This document shows positions 16,711 to 25,425 of a stretch of DNA of 64,000 nt, piece by piece (position 1 is the first letter of the stretch; every line of letters starts with the position of its first letter). Below the pieces are notes generated by a model. It saw only the letters and a program-made list of their open reading frames with translations, was not told the origin of the DNA and searched no databases. The DNA comes from Actinacidiphila fildesensis (GTDB lineage: Bacteria > Actinomycetota > Actinomycetes > Streptomycetales > Streptomycetaceae): assembly GCF_042652185.1 (NCBI RefSeq), contig NZ_JBHSIX010000019.1; one strand, given 5' to 3'. Made by a program: the position numbers and the translations under genes.

Positions 16711-17532
16711 CTAGTCGGCCTTCAGGACGAATGACGCCTGCTTCGGCGTGAAGCCCTGGAGCCTTGCCTCGACGAGGTAGGTCGTGCCGACGGCTGCCTG
16801 CTGGCCCTTGGGGGTGGCGCAGTCGGGGGAGCTGGTCTGGCGGTTCCACTCGATCGTGTAAGTCGTCGAGCTGTGCGCCGGAACCTGCAGCAGGTAGGCG
16901 CCGCGGCCGGCCGGGCAGTCGTCGGTGGACCAGACGTGCTTGTTGCCGGTGGTGTTGGTGATGGTGACGATGGCCGCCGTCGATCCGAAGTCGAGTTTGC
17001 AGGCCGTCGCGGCGGAGTTGGCCGCGGTCAGCTCGAACTTCGGCTTCTGGCCGGGCGCGTAGGAGTTCTGCGTGCTGCGCAGCGTCAACTGGACGTCGGA
17101 GACGGCGCAGTCGGCGAGGGTCGAGCCGGCCGGGAGCTGGCCGCTGGAGCCGCCGGAGGCCGCTCCGCCGGACGAGGCGCCGTTCGAACCGCCGCCGGAG
17201 ACACCGGAGTCGGTGCCGCCGGAGGGCGAGCCGGAGGAGCCGCCGGACGAAGTGCCGTCGGAGGAACCGCCGCTGCCGCTGCCACCGCTGGTGTCCCGGC
17301 CGCCCGGGCGGCCGGGGAGGTGCGGTCCGCTGGGGGTGGGGCCGGGCGTGATGGAGGTCGCGGGGGTGTGACCGCCGGGTCCCTTCGCGCCGGTGCCGCC
17401 GCTGGAGCCGCCGGAGTTGACCGCCCAGACGGCCAGCACGGCGAGCAGTGCGACCAGGCAGAGCACAACAGCCCGCCGTCGCCAGTAGATGGACGACGGA
17501 AGAGGTCCGATCGGATTGCGCACAGAGCCCAC
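16711..17532 (-). CDS. Membrane-anchored Gly/Ser-rich extracellular protein
   Basis: The 273-residue protein has a short cytoplasmic N-terminus, one transmembrane helix (AVVLCLVALLAVLAVWAV), a long low-complexity Gly/Ser/Thr/Pro linker of about 90 residues and a C-terminal beta-type domain of about 130 residues with paired cysteines (DCAVSD, ACKLDF, DDCPAGR, PDCATP). Such proteins face the cell wall; the function is unknown. The GTG at 17532 has TAGAGT six bases upstream. Its stop codon is part of a repeated sequence. Confidence 0.7.
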   Translation of the reverse strand: MGSVRNPIGPLPSSIYWRRRAVVLCLVALLAVLAVWAVNSGGSSGGTGAKGPGGHTPATSITPGPTPSGPHLPGRPGGRDTSGGSGSGGSSDGTSSGGSSGSPSGGTDSGVSGGGSNGASSGGAASGGSSGQLPAGSTLADCAVSDVQLTLRSTQNSYAPGQKPKFELTAANSAATACKLDFGSTAAIVTITNTTGNKHVWSTDDCPAGRGAYLLQVPAHSSTTYTIEWNRQTSSPDCATPKGQQAAVGTTYLVEARLQGFTPKQASFVLKAD

Positions 17533-17663
17533 ACGCGAACTCTAGGGGAGATCGGCCGCGCACCGACGCAACACCCGCCGCACCGGGCGCGGTCTTTCCC
17601 GATCATCACGTTTTCCCGCGCGAGCGGTCACTGTCAGTGGCATGTGCGAGGATCGACGACGCT

Positions 17664-18560
17664 ATGAGCACAGACACCCGCGCCACCGCCCACCACGATC
17701 TGCACGCACCCGTCATCGACTGGTTCGACGAGCATGCCCGGGACCTTCCGTGGCGCCGCCCGGAGGCCGGTGCGTGGGGCGTGATGGTCAGCGAGTTCAT
17801 GCTGCAGCAGACCCCGGTCAGCCGCGTGCTGCCGGTGTACGAGCAGTGGCTGGCGCGCTGGCCGCGGCCCGCCGACCTCGCCACGGAGCCCGCGGGTGAG
17901 GCCGTCCGCGCCTGGGGGCGGCTCGGCTATCCGCGCCGCGCGCTGCGGCTGCACGCGGCGGCGACCGCGATAGCGCTGAGCCACGGCGGTGAAGTCCCGC
18001 GCGACCACGCCAAGTTGCTGGCGCTGCCCGGTGTCGGCGAGTACACCGCGGCCGCCATCGGCTCGTTCGCGTACGGGCAGCGGCACTCCGTCCTGGACAC
18101 CAATGTCCGCCGGGTCTTCGCCCGCGCCGTCACCGGCGTCCAGTACCCGCCGACCGCGACGACCGCCGCGGAGCGCCGTACCGCGCTGGCGCTGCTGCCC
18201 GACGACAAGGGGACGGCCGCCCGCTGGGCGGCGGCGACGATGGAGCTGGGCGCGCTGGTGTGCACCGCGCGCGGGCCCGAGTGCGTGCGCTGCCCGATCG
18301 CGGCGAGCTGCGCCTGGCGGCTGGCCGGCTCCCCCGAGCACACCGGCCCGCCGCGCCGCGGCCAGACGTACGCGGGTACCGACCGCCAGGTGCGCGGAAA
18401 ACTGCTGGCCGTGCTGCGGGACGCGGTCGATCCCGTGCCGCAGTCCGCGCTGGACGCGGTGTGGGACGAGCCGGTGCAGCGGGCCCGCGCGCTGGACGGC
18501 CTGGTGGCGGACGGTCTCGTCGAGCCGCTCGCCGACGGGGTCTACCGACTGCCGGTTTAA
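17664..18560 (+). CDS. mutY: A/G-specific adenine DNA glycosylase
   Basis: The 298-residue enzyme removes adenine mispaired with 8-oxoguanine. It shows the catalytic Glu44 in SEFMLQQT, the helix-hairpin-helix LPGVGEYTAAAIG, catalytic Asp145 in HSVLDTNVRR, and a 4Fe-4S site C200-x6-C207-x2-C210-x5-C216. The C-terminal NUDIX-like domain of long MutY proteins is reduced to about 80 residues, as is common in actinobacteria. The ATG at 17664 follows GAGGA. Confidence 0.94.
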   Translation: MSTDTRATAHHDLHAPVIDWFDEHARDLPWRRPEAGAWGVMVSEFMLQQTPVSRVLPVYEQWLARWPRPADLATEPAGEAVRAWGRLGYPRRALRLHAAATAIALSHGGEVPRDHAKLLALPGVGEYTAAAIGSFAYGQRHSVLDTNVRRVFARAVTGVQYPPTATTAAERRTALALLPDDKGTAARWAAATMELGALVCTARGPECVRCPIAASCAWRLAGSPEHTGPPRRGQTYAGTDRQVRGKLLAVLRDAVDPVPQSALDAVWDEPVQRARALDGLVADGLVEPLADGVYRLPV

Positions 18561-18738
18561 ACCCCTTCGGGACGTTGGTCCTGAGGCTGTTACATAACCG
18601 ACGGCTTCCTGTGAGTCCTCTGTGCGCCCACGGTGGCAAAAGCCCAACATCCCCTCCGTAGCGTCGTCCTCGTCGGAACGGTTGGCACCCCAGCGCAACA
18701 GTCGACAGGGCGGGACAGCACGGGACGGAGGGCGACCC

Positions 18739-19269
18739 ATGGCGGCGAACGGCACGGTTCTGGAGTTCGAGGAGTACGTGAGGACCCGGCAGGACGCACT
18801 GCTGCGGAGCGCACGGCGGCTCGTCCCCGACCCGATCGACGCCCAGGACCTCGTCCAGACCGCGCTGGTGCGCACCTACCCCCGCTGGGACGGCATCGCC
18901 GACAAGACGCTCGCGGACGCCTACATGCGCCGCGTCATGATCAACACCCGGACCGAGTGGTGGCGGAACCGCAAGCTCGACGAGATCCCCACCCAGGAGC
19001 TGCCGGACGCCAGCGTCGACGACGGCGCCGACCAGCGCGCCGACCGCGAGATGCTCCGCGACGCGCTGCAGGTCCTCGCGCCCAAGCAGCGCCAGGTCGT
19101 GATGCTGCGCCACTACGGCCAGCTGTCCACGGAGGAGACCGCCCGCGCGCTGGGGATGTCGACGGGTACGGTGAAGAGCACCCTGCACCGGGCACTGGCC
19201 CGGTTGCGCCACGAGCTGGAGCACGGCCGCTACGGCTACTCACGGATGGAGGGCGTGTGCGCCGCCTAG
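18739..19269 (+). CDS. sigE: ECF sigma factor SigE, cell-envelope stress
   Basis: The 176-residue protein has sigma region 2 (LEFEEYVRTRQDALLRSARRLV, DAQDLVQTALVRTY) and region 4 (LAPKQRQVVMLRHYGQLSTEETARALGMSTGTVKSTLHRALARL). It matches what I recall of S. coelicolor SigE almost throughout; the last 15 residues differ. SigE directs transcription of envelope homeostasis genes. The ATG follows GGAGGG. The stop overlaps the cseA start, giving the known order sigE-cseA-cseB-cseC, in which CseB/CseC activate sigE upon wall damage. Confidence 0.94.
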   Translation: MAANGTVLEFEEYVRTRQDALLRSARRLVPDPIDAQDLVQTALVRTYPRWDGIADKTLADAYMRRVMINTRTEWWRNRKLDEIPTQELPDASVDDGADQRADREMLRDALQVLAPKQRQVVMLRHYGQLSTEETARALGMSTGTVKSTLHRALARLRHELEHGRYGYSRMEGVCAA

Positions 19270-19865
19270 CAGCGCTGACCGCGGTGGCAGTGGCTCTGTG
19301 CCTGCTGACCGCGCTTGCAGGCTGCAGGACCGGCACCGGGGCACGCCGTGAGGGCCCCGCACCGCTCCAGACGCTGAAGGCGGAGCCCAGCCCGGCGCCG
19401 TCCATCGCCGGTGACCCGGCGGCGCTGGCGAAGCTGGTGAAGAAGGACACGCAGAACGTCAGCCAGGAGGTGCGCGAGGATCTCGCGCCCTGCGCCGGTG
19501 ACGAGTACCCGGTGGACACCTCGTCCGGCGATCTGACCAGCGGAGAAGGACCCGATCTGATCGTGAACGTCGCCACCTGCGGCGACGGCATGGGGATCGC
19601 GAGTTATGTGTACCGGATGGTCGGCGGGCAGTATCGGAACGTCTTCGCCGATGAGCAGCCGCCGGTCTACGGCAGCGCGGAAAACGGCAAGCTGGAGATC
19701 ATCCGTCAGGTGTACAAAGGCGACGACCAGGTCTGCTGCCCCACCGGGCAGGAGGCCCTGACGTACGTCTGGAAGGACACCAGGTTCGTCCAGGTGGAGC
19801 GTACGTACACCGACTACGGGGACGCGCTCCCCACCCCCAAGCCGGAAATGAAGTCGAATGGCTGA
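19257..19865 (+). CDS. cseA: Lipoprotein CseA, negative regulator of the SigE system
   Basis: The 202-residue product starts at a GTG inside the sigE tail (13-nt overlap). It has a lipoprotein signal: RR, a hydrophobic stretch and the lipobox ALAGC at residues 19-23. The mature part has cysteines in APCAGDEY, ATCGDG and QVCCPTGQ. In S. coelicolor CseA sits outside the membrane and damps SigE activity. The 3' end overlaps cseB by eight bases. Confidence 0.9.
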   Translation: MRRLAALTAVAVALCLLTALAGCRTGTGARREGPAPLQTLKAEPSPAPSIAGDPAALAKLVKKDTQNVSQEVREDLAPCAGDEYPVDTSSGDLTSGEGPDLIVNVATCGDGMGIASYVYRMVGGQYRNVFADEQPPVYGSAENGKLEIIRQVYKGDDQVCCPTGQEALTYVWKDTRFVQVERTYTDYGDALPTPKPEMKSNG

Positions 19866-20541
19866 AACACACGTCCTGTTCGTCGAGGACGACGACGTCA
19901 TCCGCGAGGCGACCACGCTCGCGCTGGAGCGTGACGGCTTCAAGGTGACGGCGGTCGCCGACGGACTGGCCGGGCTGGAGGCGTTCCGCGCCGAGCAGCC
20001 CGATCTCGCGCTGCTCGATGTGATGGTGCCGGGCCTGGACGGCGTCAGCCTGTGCCGGCGGATCCGGGACGAGTCGACCGTGCCGGTGATCATGCTGTCC
20101 GCGCGCGCCGACTCCATCGACATCGTGCTCGGCCTGGAGGCCGGCGCCGACGACTATGTGACGAAGCCCTTCGACGGGGCGGTGCTGGTCGCCCGGATCC
20201 GGGCGGTCCTGCGCCGTTTCGGCCACGCCTCCTCCGGTGACGAACCGGCGGAGGCTGCCCTGCTGTCCTTCGGCGACATCGAGATCGACCCCGAGGGCCT
20301 CGAGGTGACCCGCGGCGGTGAGCGGCTCGCCCTGACCCCCACCGAGATGCGGCTGCTGCTGGAGTTCTCCGCGGCGCCCGGCGCCGTGCTCTCCCGCGAC
20401 CGGCTGCTGGAACGGGTCTGGGACTATGAGTGGGGTGGCGACACCCGGGTCGTGGACGTCCACGTCCAGCGGCTGCGCGTCAAGATCGGCCAGGACCGGA
20501 TCGAGACGGTGCGCGGCTTCGGTTACAAGCTCAGGGCCTGA
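19858..20541 (+). CDS. cseB: Response regulator CseB (OmpR family)
   Basis: The 227-residue regulator has a receiver domain with acidic pocket (VEDDD), phospho-acceptor Asp in ALLDVMVPGLDG and Lys in VTKPFD, followed by an OmpR-type winged helix (LTPTEMRLLLEFS, RVVDVHVQRLRVKIG). With CseC it activates the sigE promoter when the envelope is stressed by wall antibiotics. It overlaps cseA by eight bases and lies six bases before cseC. Confidence 0.95.
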   Translation: MAETHVLFVEDDDVIREATTLALERDGFKVTAVADGLAGLEAFRAEQPDLALLDVMVPGLDGVSLCRRIRDESTVPVIMLSARADSIDIVLGLEAGADDYVTKPFDGAVLVARIRAVLRRFGHASSGDEPAEAALLSFGDIEIDPEGLEVTRGGERLALTPTEMRLLLEFSAAPGAVLSRDRLLERVWDYEWGGDTRVVDVHVQRLRVKIGQDRIETVRGFGYKLRA

Positions 20542-20547
20542 CAGACC

Positions 20548-21786
20548 ATGCCGTTGTTCCCCCGCTCCAGTCTGCGCTGGAAGCTCAGTGCCGCCATCGC
20601 CTGCGTATCGGTGCTCGTCGCCGTGGCGCTGAGCCTGGTGGTGCACAACGCCGCCCGCGTCAGCATGATCGACAACTCCCGTGACGTACAGGACGAGCGG
20701 GTGCAGTCCGCGCTGCGGATCTACGAGGTCACCGGCAAGAAGGTCTTCTCCGCCCAGCTCGACGACCCGGCCCTGCCCAAGCCGCTCAAGGAGTTCGCGG
20801 CCAGGGGCGAACGGGCGACGTACGTCCAGGACAGTGGCGGCGCGCCGATCGTGTGGGCCGAGACACCGACCAACGACGGCCGCATCCTGTCGCTGCGCAC
20901 CACCTTCAAGGACCGCTACTCGGTCCTCGTCGACCTCGACCAGGCCTTGGTCGTCGGCTCGCTCGCGGTGGTGGTGGGCGGCACCGCGCTCGGAGTGCTG
21001 ATCGGCGGCCAGATGTCCCGGCGGCTGCGCAAGGCCGCCGTCGCGGCCCGCAAGGTGGCGGACGGCAACCCCGAGGTACGGGTGCGCGACGCGATCGGCG
21101 GCCGGGTCCGGGACGAGACCGACGAGCTGGCGGCCGCCGTCGACGCGATGGCCGACGCCCTGCAGGACCGGCTGGAGGCCGAGCGCCGGGTCACCGCCGA
21201 CATCGCCCACGAGCTGCGCACCCCGGTGACCGGGCTGGTCACCGCGGCCGAGCTGCTGCCGCCGGGCCGTCCCGCCGAGCTGGTGCGGAACCGGGCGCAG
21301 GCGCTGCGCACCCTGGTCGAGGACGTGCTGGAGGTGGCGCGGCTGGACGGGGCCGCGGAGCAGGCCGATCTGCAGGAGGTCGCCCTGGGCGACTTCGTCC
21401 GCAGGCGGGTGCTGGCGCTCGATCCCGATGCCGTGGTGACGGTGATCGAGGACGCGGTCGTGCACACCGATCCGCGCCGGCTGGAGCGCATCCTCGGCAA
21501 TCTGCTGGCCAACGCCGCCCGGCACGGCAAGCCGCAGACCGAGGTGAGCATCAACGGGCCGTTCCTGCGGATCCGCGACCACGGTCCCGGCTTCCCCGAC
21601 GATCTGCTGCGCGAGGGCCCCAGCCGCTTCCGCACCGGCAGCTCCGACCGGGCCGGCGGCGACCACGGCCTCGGCCTCACCATCGCCACCGGCCAGGCCC
21701 GCGTACTGCGCGCCCGGCTCACCTTCCGCAACGCTCCCGCCTCCGACGGCGGCGGCGCGGTCGCGCAGCTGCTGCTGCCCCGGTAG
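20548..21786 (+). CDS. cseC: Sensor histidine kinase CseC
   Basis: The 412-residue kinase has two membrane helices (LSAAIACVSVLVAVALSLVV and ALVVGSLAVVVGGTALGVLIGG) around an extracellular domain of about 110 residues. A HAMP domain follows, then the H-box ADIAHELRTP (His221) and the ATP-binding N, G1 and G2 boxes (NLLANAARHG, DHGPGFP, GLGLTIA). It senses cell-wall damage and phosphorylates CseB. A large terminator closes the operon. Confidence 0.94.
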   Translation: MPLFPRSSLRWKLSAAIACVSVLVAVALSLVVHNAARVSMIDNSRDVQDERVQSALRIYEVTGKKVFSAQLDDPALPKPLKEFAARGERATYVQDSGGAPIVWAETPTNDGRILSLRTTFKDRYSVLVDLDQALVVGSLAVVVGGTALGVLIGGQMSRRLRKAAVAARKVADGNPEVRVRDAIGGRVRDETDELAAAVDAMADALQDRLEAERRVTADIAHELRTPVTGLVTAAELLPPGRPAELVRNRAQALRTLVEDVLEVARLDGAAEQADLQEVALGDFVRRRVLALDPDAVVTVIEDAVVHTDPRRLERILGNLLANAARHGKPQTEVSINGPFLRIRDHGPGFPDDLLREGPSRFRTGSSDRAGGDHGLGLTIATGQARVLRARLTFRNAPASDGGGAVAQLLLPR

Positions 21787-21790
21787 ACAT

Positions 21791-21848
21791 GCCCGTACAA
21801 CGACGACGGCCCCCGGCAGGAGATGCCGGGGGCCGTCGTCGTACGGGC
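21791..21848. terminator. Strong bidirectional terminator after cseC
   Basis: GCCCGTAC plus ACGACGACGGCCCCCGGCA pair with the matching complement on the right, giving a nearly perfect stem of about 26 bp with a short loop GGAGA. It lies between convergent cseC and the MFS transporter gene and can serve both. Confidence 0.9.
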
Positions 21849-21860
21849 GCTACGAGGGGG

Positions 21861-23447
21861 TCAGATCGCCTCGACCGGGTGCAGGGCCTCGGAGGCCTCG
21901 TCCTTGTCGGTCTTGTCGCCGTCGCCGGGGGCCTGCGGAGCACCGCGCAGCGGGATCTCCTTGACGAACCAGGCCGCCACGAAGCCGACGATGCTGATCA
22001 CCGCGCCCCACAGGAAGACGGTGTGCGTGCCGTTGGAGACCGCGTGCAGGTAGGCGTCCCGCACCTCCGCCGGCAGGTGGGCGATGCGCGCGGGGTCGAG
22101 CTGGGCGCCCGCCCCGATCGCCTTGCTGCCCGCGGTGCCGCCGAGCTCCGTCATCGTGTTCTGCACGTGGTGGGTGAAGAGCGCCCCGAAGAGCGAGACA
22201 CCGAACGAGCCGCCGATGGTGCGGAAGAGCGTGGCGGACGAGCTGCCGACGCCGATGTCCTTCATCTCGACGCTGTTCTGCGCGACGAGCATGGTGATCT
22301 GCATCAGGAAGCCCATGCCCGCGCCGAGCACGGCCATGTAGACGCCGGACATGAAGCGGGTGGTCCCGGTGTCCATGGTGGACAGCAGGTACAGCCCGAC
22401 GGTGATCAGGGCGCCGCCGATGATCGGGAAGATCTTGTAGCGGCCGCTCTGGGTGGTGACCCGGCCCGCGATCAGCGAGACCACCATCATCGCCAGCAGC
22501 ATCGGCAGGAGCAGCAGGCCGGAGTTGGTGGCCGAGGCGCCCTGGACGGTCTGCTGGTAGAGCGGCAGGAACGTCATCGCGCCGAACATCACGAAACCGA
22601 CCAGGAAGCCGATCAGGGAGATCAGCGAGAAGTTGCGGTTGCGGAAGATGTGCAGCGGCATGACGGGCTCTTTGGCGCGGGTCTCGGCCCAGATGAAGGC
22701 CGCGATAGCGACCACGCCGAGGACGAGGAGCCCGATGATCTGCGCCGAGGCCCAGCCGTACTGGGTGCCGCCCCAGGTCGTGAGGAGCACCAGCGCGGTG
22801 ATGCCGACGGTGAGCAGTCCGGCGCCGAGGTAGTCGATACGGGCCTGGACGCGCTTCTTCGGCAGGTGCAGCACGATGTAGATCATCGCGAGCGCCACCG
22901 CGCCGAGCGGCAGGTTGATGTAGAAGCTCCAGCGCCAGCCCCAGTTGTCGGTGATGGTGCCGCCGACGAGCGGTCCGCCGATCATCGCGAGCGCCATGAC
23001 GCCGGCCATCATGCCCTGGTACTTGCCACGTTCCCGAGGCGGTATCAGGTCACCGATGATTGCCATCACACCGACGATCAGACCGCCGGCGCCGAGGCCC
23101 TGGATCGCACGGAAGGCGATCAGCTGGTCCATCGACTGGGAGAGGCCGGAGAGTGCGGAACCGGCCAGGAACAGCACGATCGACGTCATGAAGATGCCCT
23201 TGCGACCGTACATGTCGCCGAGCTTTCCCCAGATGGGCGTCGAGGCGGCGGTCGCGAGCGTGTACGCGGTGACCACCCAGGAGAGGTGGTTGAGGCCGCC
23301 GAGCTCCCCTACGATCGTCGGCATCGCGGTACCGATGATCATGTTGTCGAGCATCGCGAGCAACATCGCGATCATGAGCCCGAGCAGAACCACACGCACA
23401 CTGCGCTGAGGAGCCGCTTCGGGTGGCGTTTCTGCGGTCTGGGACAT
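21861..23447 (-). CDS. DHA2 family MFS multidrug exporter (14 TM)
   Basis: The 528-residue transporter has about 14 hydrophobic helices. It carries the DHA2 motifs LDNMIIGTAMPTI near the N-terminus, GKLGDMYGRKG in the first loop and GPLVGG in TM5, as in EmrB/QacA-type drug:H+ antiporters. The ATG at 23447 follows GGGGAGG. It is divergent from a TetR gene, with an interrupted palindrome between them, so it is very likely repressed by that TetR until a toxic ligand appears. The substrate is unknown. Confidence 0.93.
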   Translation of the reverse strand: MSQTAETPPEAAPQRSVRVVLLGLMIAMLLAMLDNMIIGTAMPTIVGELGGLNHLSWVVTAYTLATAASTPIWGKLGDMYGRKGIFMTSIVLFLAGSALSGLSQSMDQLIAFRAIQGLGAGGLIVGVMAIIGDLIPPRERGKYQGMMAGVMALAMIGGPLVGGTITDNWGWRWSFYINLPLGAVALAMIYIVLHLPKKRVQARIDYLGAGLLTVGITALVLLTTWGGTQYGWASAQIIGLLVLGVVAIAAFIWAETRAKEPVMPLHIFRNRNFSLISLIGFLVGFVMFGAMTFLPLYQQTVQGASATNSGLLLLPMLLAMMVVSLIAGRVTTQSGRYKIFPIIGGALITVGLYLLSTMDTGTTRFMSGVYMAVLGAGMGFLMQITMLVAQNSVEMKDIGVGSSSATLFRTIGGSFGVSLFGALFTHHVQNTMTELGGTAGSKAIGAGAQLDPARIAHLPAEVRDAYLHAVSNGTHTVFLWGAVISIVGFVAAWFVKEIPLRGAPQAPGDGDKTDKDEASEALHPVEAI

Positions 23448-23491
23448 GACCGGTGCCTCCCCTGGATGGGGCGGCCCGCTTGTGCTTTTGG

Positions 23492-23564
23492 TACTTACTT
23501 GCCGCCCGGCTAGTTCGCTACGATACCGAAGGTAAGCCGCAGCTAGCCGGTCGTCAAGTAAGTA
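23492..23564. promoter_or_regulatory. Interrupted palindrome between the exporter and TetR genes
   Basis: TACTTACTTG (23492-23501) and CCGGCTAG (23506-23513) are mirrored by CTAGCCGG (23543-23550) and CAAGTAAGTA (23555-23564) with equal 4-nt gaps, an almost perfectly symmetric 73-bp operator region. It probably binds the adjacent TetR, at one composite site or two facing sites, and controls both genes. Confidence 0.75.
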
Positions 23565-23625
23565 GATTACGTTTGACCAAAGCCATACCGGCCATTCGGG
23601 CGGTCGACGCAGGAGAGCGGTAGCC

Positions 23626-24201
23626 ATGGGCACTTCGCAGGCACGTCGCGGTGACACCCGCCACCGCATCCAGGACGTCGCGCTCGAACTCTTCGCCGAG
23701 CAGGGGTACGAGAAGACCTCGCTGCGCGAGATCGCCGAGCACCTCGAGGTGACCAAGGCCGCGCTCTACTACCACTTCAAGACCAAGGAAGACATCCTCA
23801 CCAGCATCGTCGAGGACATCGGCCGGCCGGTCGACGAGCTGATCACCTGGGCCGAGGCGCAGCCGCGCACCCTGGAGAACAAGCAGGAGATGCTGCGCCG
23901 CTACAGCGCCGCCCTGTGGGGCGCCAGCGCGCTGTTCCGCTTCATCCAGGAGAACCAGGCCACGGTCCGCGAGCTGAGCATCGGCGAGCAGTTCAAGAGC
24001 AAGATGCTCGCGCTCAACGGTCTGCTGAAGGAGCCCGAGTTCTCGATGGCGAGCCAGGTCCGCTGCATCACCGCGCTCTTCGCGATGCACGCCGGGATGT
24101 TCGCCGTGCAGAACATCGAGGGCGACCCCGAGGAGAAGCGCGAAGCCATCCTCGAGGTCGCCCTCGATCTCATCGCCCAGGCTCACCGGAACCTGGACTG
24201 A
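23626..24201 (+). CDS. TetR family repressor of the adjacent MFS exporter
   Basis: The 191-residue protein has the TetR HTH at residues about 10-56 (RIQDVALELFAEQGYEKTSLREIAEHLEVTKAALYYHFKTKEDIL) and a helical ligand-binding C-terminus. It is divergent from the DHA2 exporter, with a symmetric operator between them. This is the usual arrangement for local, ligand-relieved repression. The ATG at 23626 follows AGGAGAG. Confidence 0.92.
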   Translation: MGTSQARRGDTRHRIQDVALELFAEQGYEKTSLREIAEHLEVTKAALYYHFKTKEDILTSIVEDIGRPVDELITWAEAQPRTLENKQEMLRRYSAALWGASALFRFIQENQATVRELSIGEQFKSKMLALNGLLKEPEFSMASQVRCITALFAMHAGMFAVQNIEGDPEEKREAILEVALDLIAQAHRNLD

Positions 24202-24240
24202 TCACCGCTGATGACGCTGTGGGTCACCTGACGGCATGCG

Positions 24241-24945
24241 TCACATGTTGACGCCGTGCTGGTGCAGGAACGACAGCGGCTCCATGCCCGAGCCGTAGAC
24301 CGGCGTGGTGCGGGCCTCGAAGTGCAGGTGCGGGCCGGTCGAGTTCCCGGTGCTGCCGGACTTGCCGATCTCCTGGCTGGTGCTCACGGTCTGGCCGACC
24401 GAGACCTCGAGCTTCGACAGGTGGCCGTACTGCGTGTACGTGCCGTTCCCGTGCTTGATCACGATGTTGTTGCCGTAGGCGCCGCCCCAGCCGGCCTCGA
24501 CGACGGTGCCGCCGTGCACAGCCCTGACCTGGGTGCCGGTCGGCACCACGAAGTCCTGGCCGGAGTGCTTGTGCGACCAGTGCGAGCCGGCCTGCGCGAA
24601 GGACGCGCCGATCGTGTAACTGGTCACGGGCTTCACCCAGGCGTTCTGGCGCGCGCTGCGGTCCGCGGCGGACTTCACGGCCGCCCGCTTCTTGGCGTCG
24701 GCCTTCGCGGCAGCGGCCTTCGCGCTCGCCGCGGCGGCCTTCTTCTGTACGTCGGCCTGCGTCTTCATGACGTCCGCGATGCTGTTCGCCGACGCGGTCC
24801 CGAAGAGACCCGCGTCCTGCGAGTCGGCGGCCATGGCCGCCGTAGAGCCCAGCGCGAGTGCCACGCACACGCCGCCCGCCACCACGGCCGCACGACCACG
24901 CATGACGGACTTCGGGGCGTGGTTCTTCGTCGAGTTCTTAAGCAT
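24241..24945 (-). CDS. Secreted M23 (LytM) family peptidase
   Basis: The 234-residue protein has a signal peptide (MRGRAAVVAGGVCVALALGSTAAMA), an Ala/Lys-rich helical stretch likely to be a coiled coil (about 65-95) and a C-terminal M23 domain with zinc ligands in HSGQDF and HLHFE. It probably cuts peptidoglycan cross-links during growth or sporulation. The ATG follows GAGGTAA. The upstream region is long and structured, a possible riboswitch leader. It is divergent from the Trypco2-NACHT island. Confidence 0.9.
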   Translation of the reverse strand: MLKNSTKNHAPKSVMRGRAAVVAGGVCVALALGSTAAMAADSQDAGLFGTASANSIADVMKTQADVQKKAAAASAKAAAAKADAKKRAAVKSAADRSARQNAWVKPVTSYTIGASFAQAGSHWSHKHSGQDFVVPTGTQVRAVHGGTVVEAGWGGAYGNNIVIKHGNGTYTQYGHLSKLEVSVGQTVSTSQEIGKSGSTGNSTGPHLHFEARTTPVYGSGMEPLSFLHQHGVNM

Positions 24946-25425
24946 GCAGGATTACCTCACTGAATGGGGGGTATGAAGCAGGAGCGACTGTGGGCCGCTC
25001 CGGCCATTCATTGGTAACGCGCTTCGCTGTGCCCGCACAAGGCGCGCTGCTACTAACTGCGGCCGTAGCGAAAGCAAGGACGAAACGCCTCTTGCCAAGC
25101 TCACCCCGGCTACTGAGTGAGTCCGGCGCACCTAGCTCGACCAGCCAGAACATGGGACCGACGGTGTTTTTCCCGCGGTTCCGGCGGCCGGTGCGGAACC
25201 GCCTTCCGAGCCCTTGAAGCATCGACTATTCCGCCTAGTAAGCTCGGAATGGCGCGTGTGCCATGTCACCACGCAATAAGATCAAATCGCTTTCCCGCGG
25301 GACGTTCCGTCATTCACCCGGGCCGAAAGTCCTGTGACCCCCGCCACTCAATTCCCCGGAAAGCATGGCGGCGCCCGCCCCGGCTGCCCTACCGTTGCCC
25401 CATCGACAGGGCGGGGGCGCACACG
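24946..25425. other. 480-bp divergent intergenic region
   Basis: This stretch holds no supported gene. The left 290 bases, read on the minus strand, look like a structured leader of the M23 gene (see the separate entry). The right part is the upstream region of the Trypco2 gene, with a -10-like TACCGT at 25391-25396 and a GGGGGC ribosome site before the ATG at 25426. Composition around 25240-25320 is less GC-rich than the surroundings. Confidence 0.4.
24960..25170 (-). promoter_or_regulatory. Candidate structured leader (c-di-AMP/ydaO-like riboswitch?) of the M23 gene
   Basis: On the minus strand this region holds CCGGGGTGAGC followed by CGGCCGCAGTTAGTAGC and GCGCGCC, loosely resembling the conserved parts of ydaO (c-di-AMP) riboswitches. 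A GGAGCG/CGCTCC hairpin lies about 40 nt before the start codon. ydaO switches are common before Streptomyces wall-hydrolase genes, and disA is in this window. The match by eye is weak, and a plain long 5' UTR is also possible. Confidence 0.3.
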
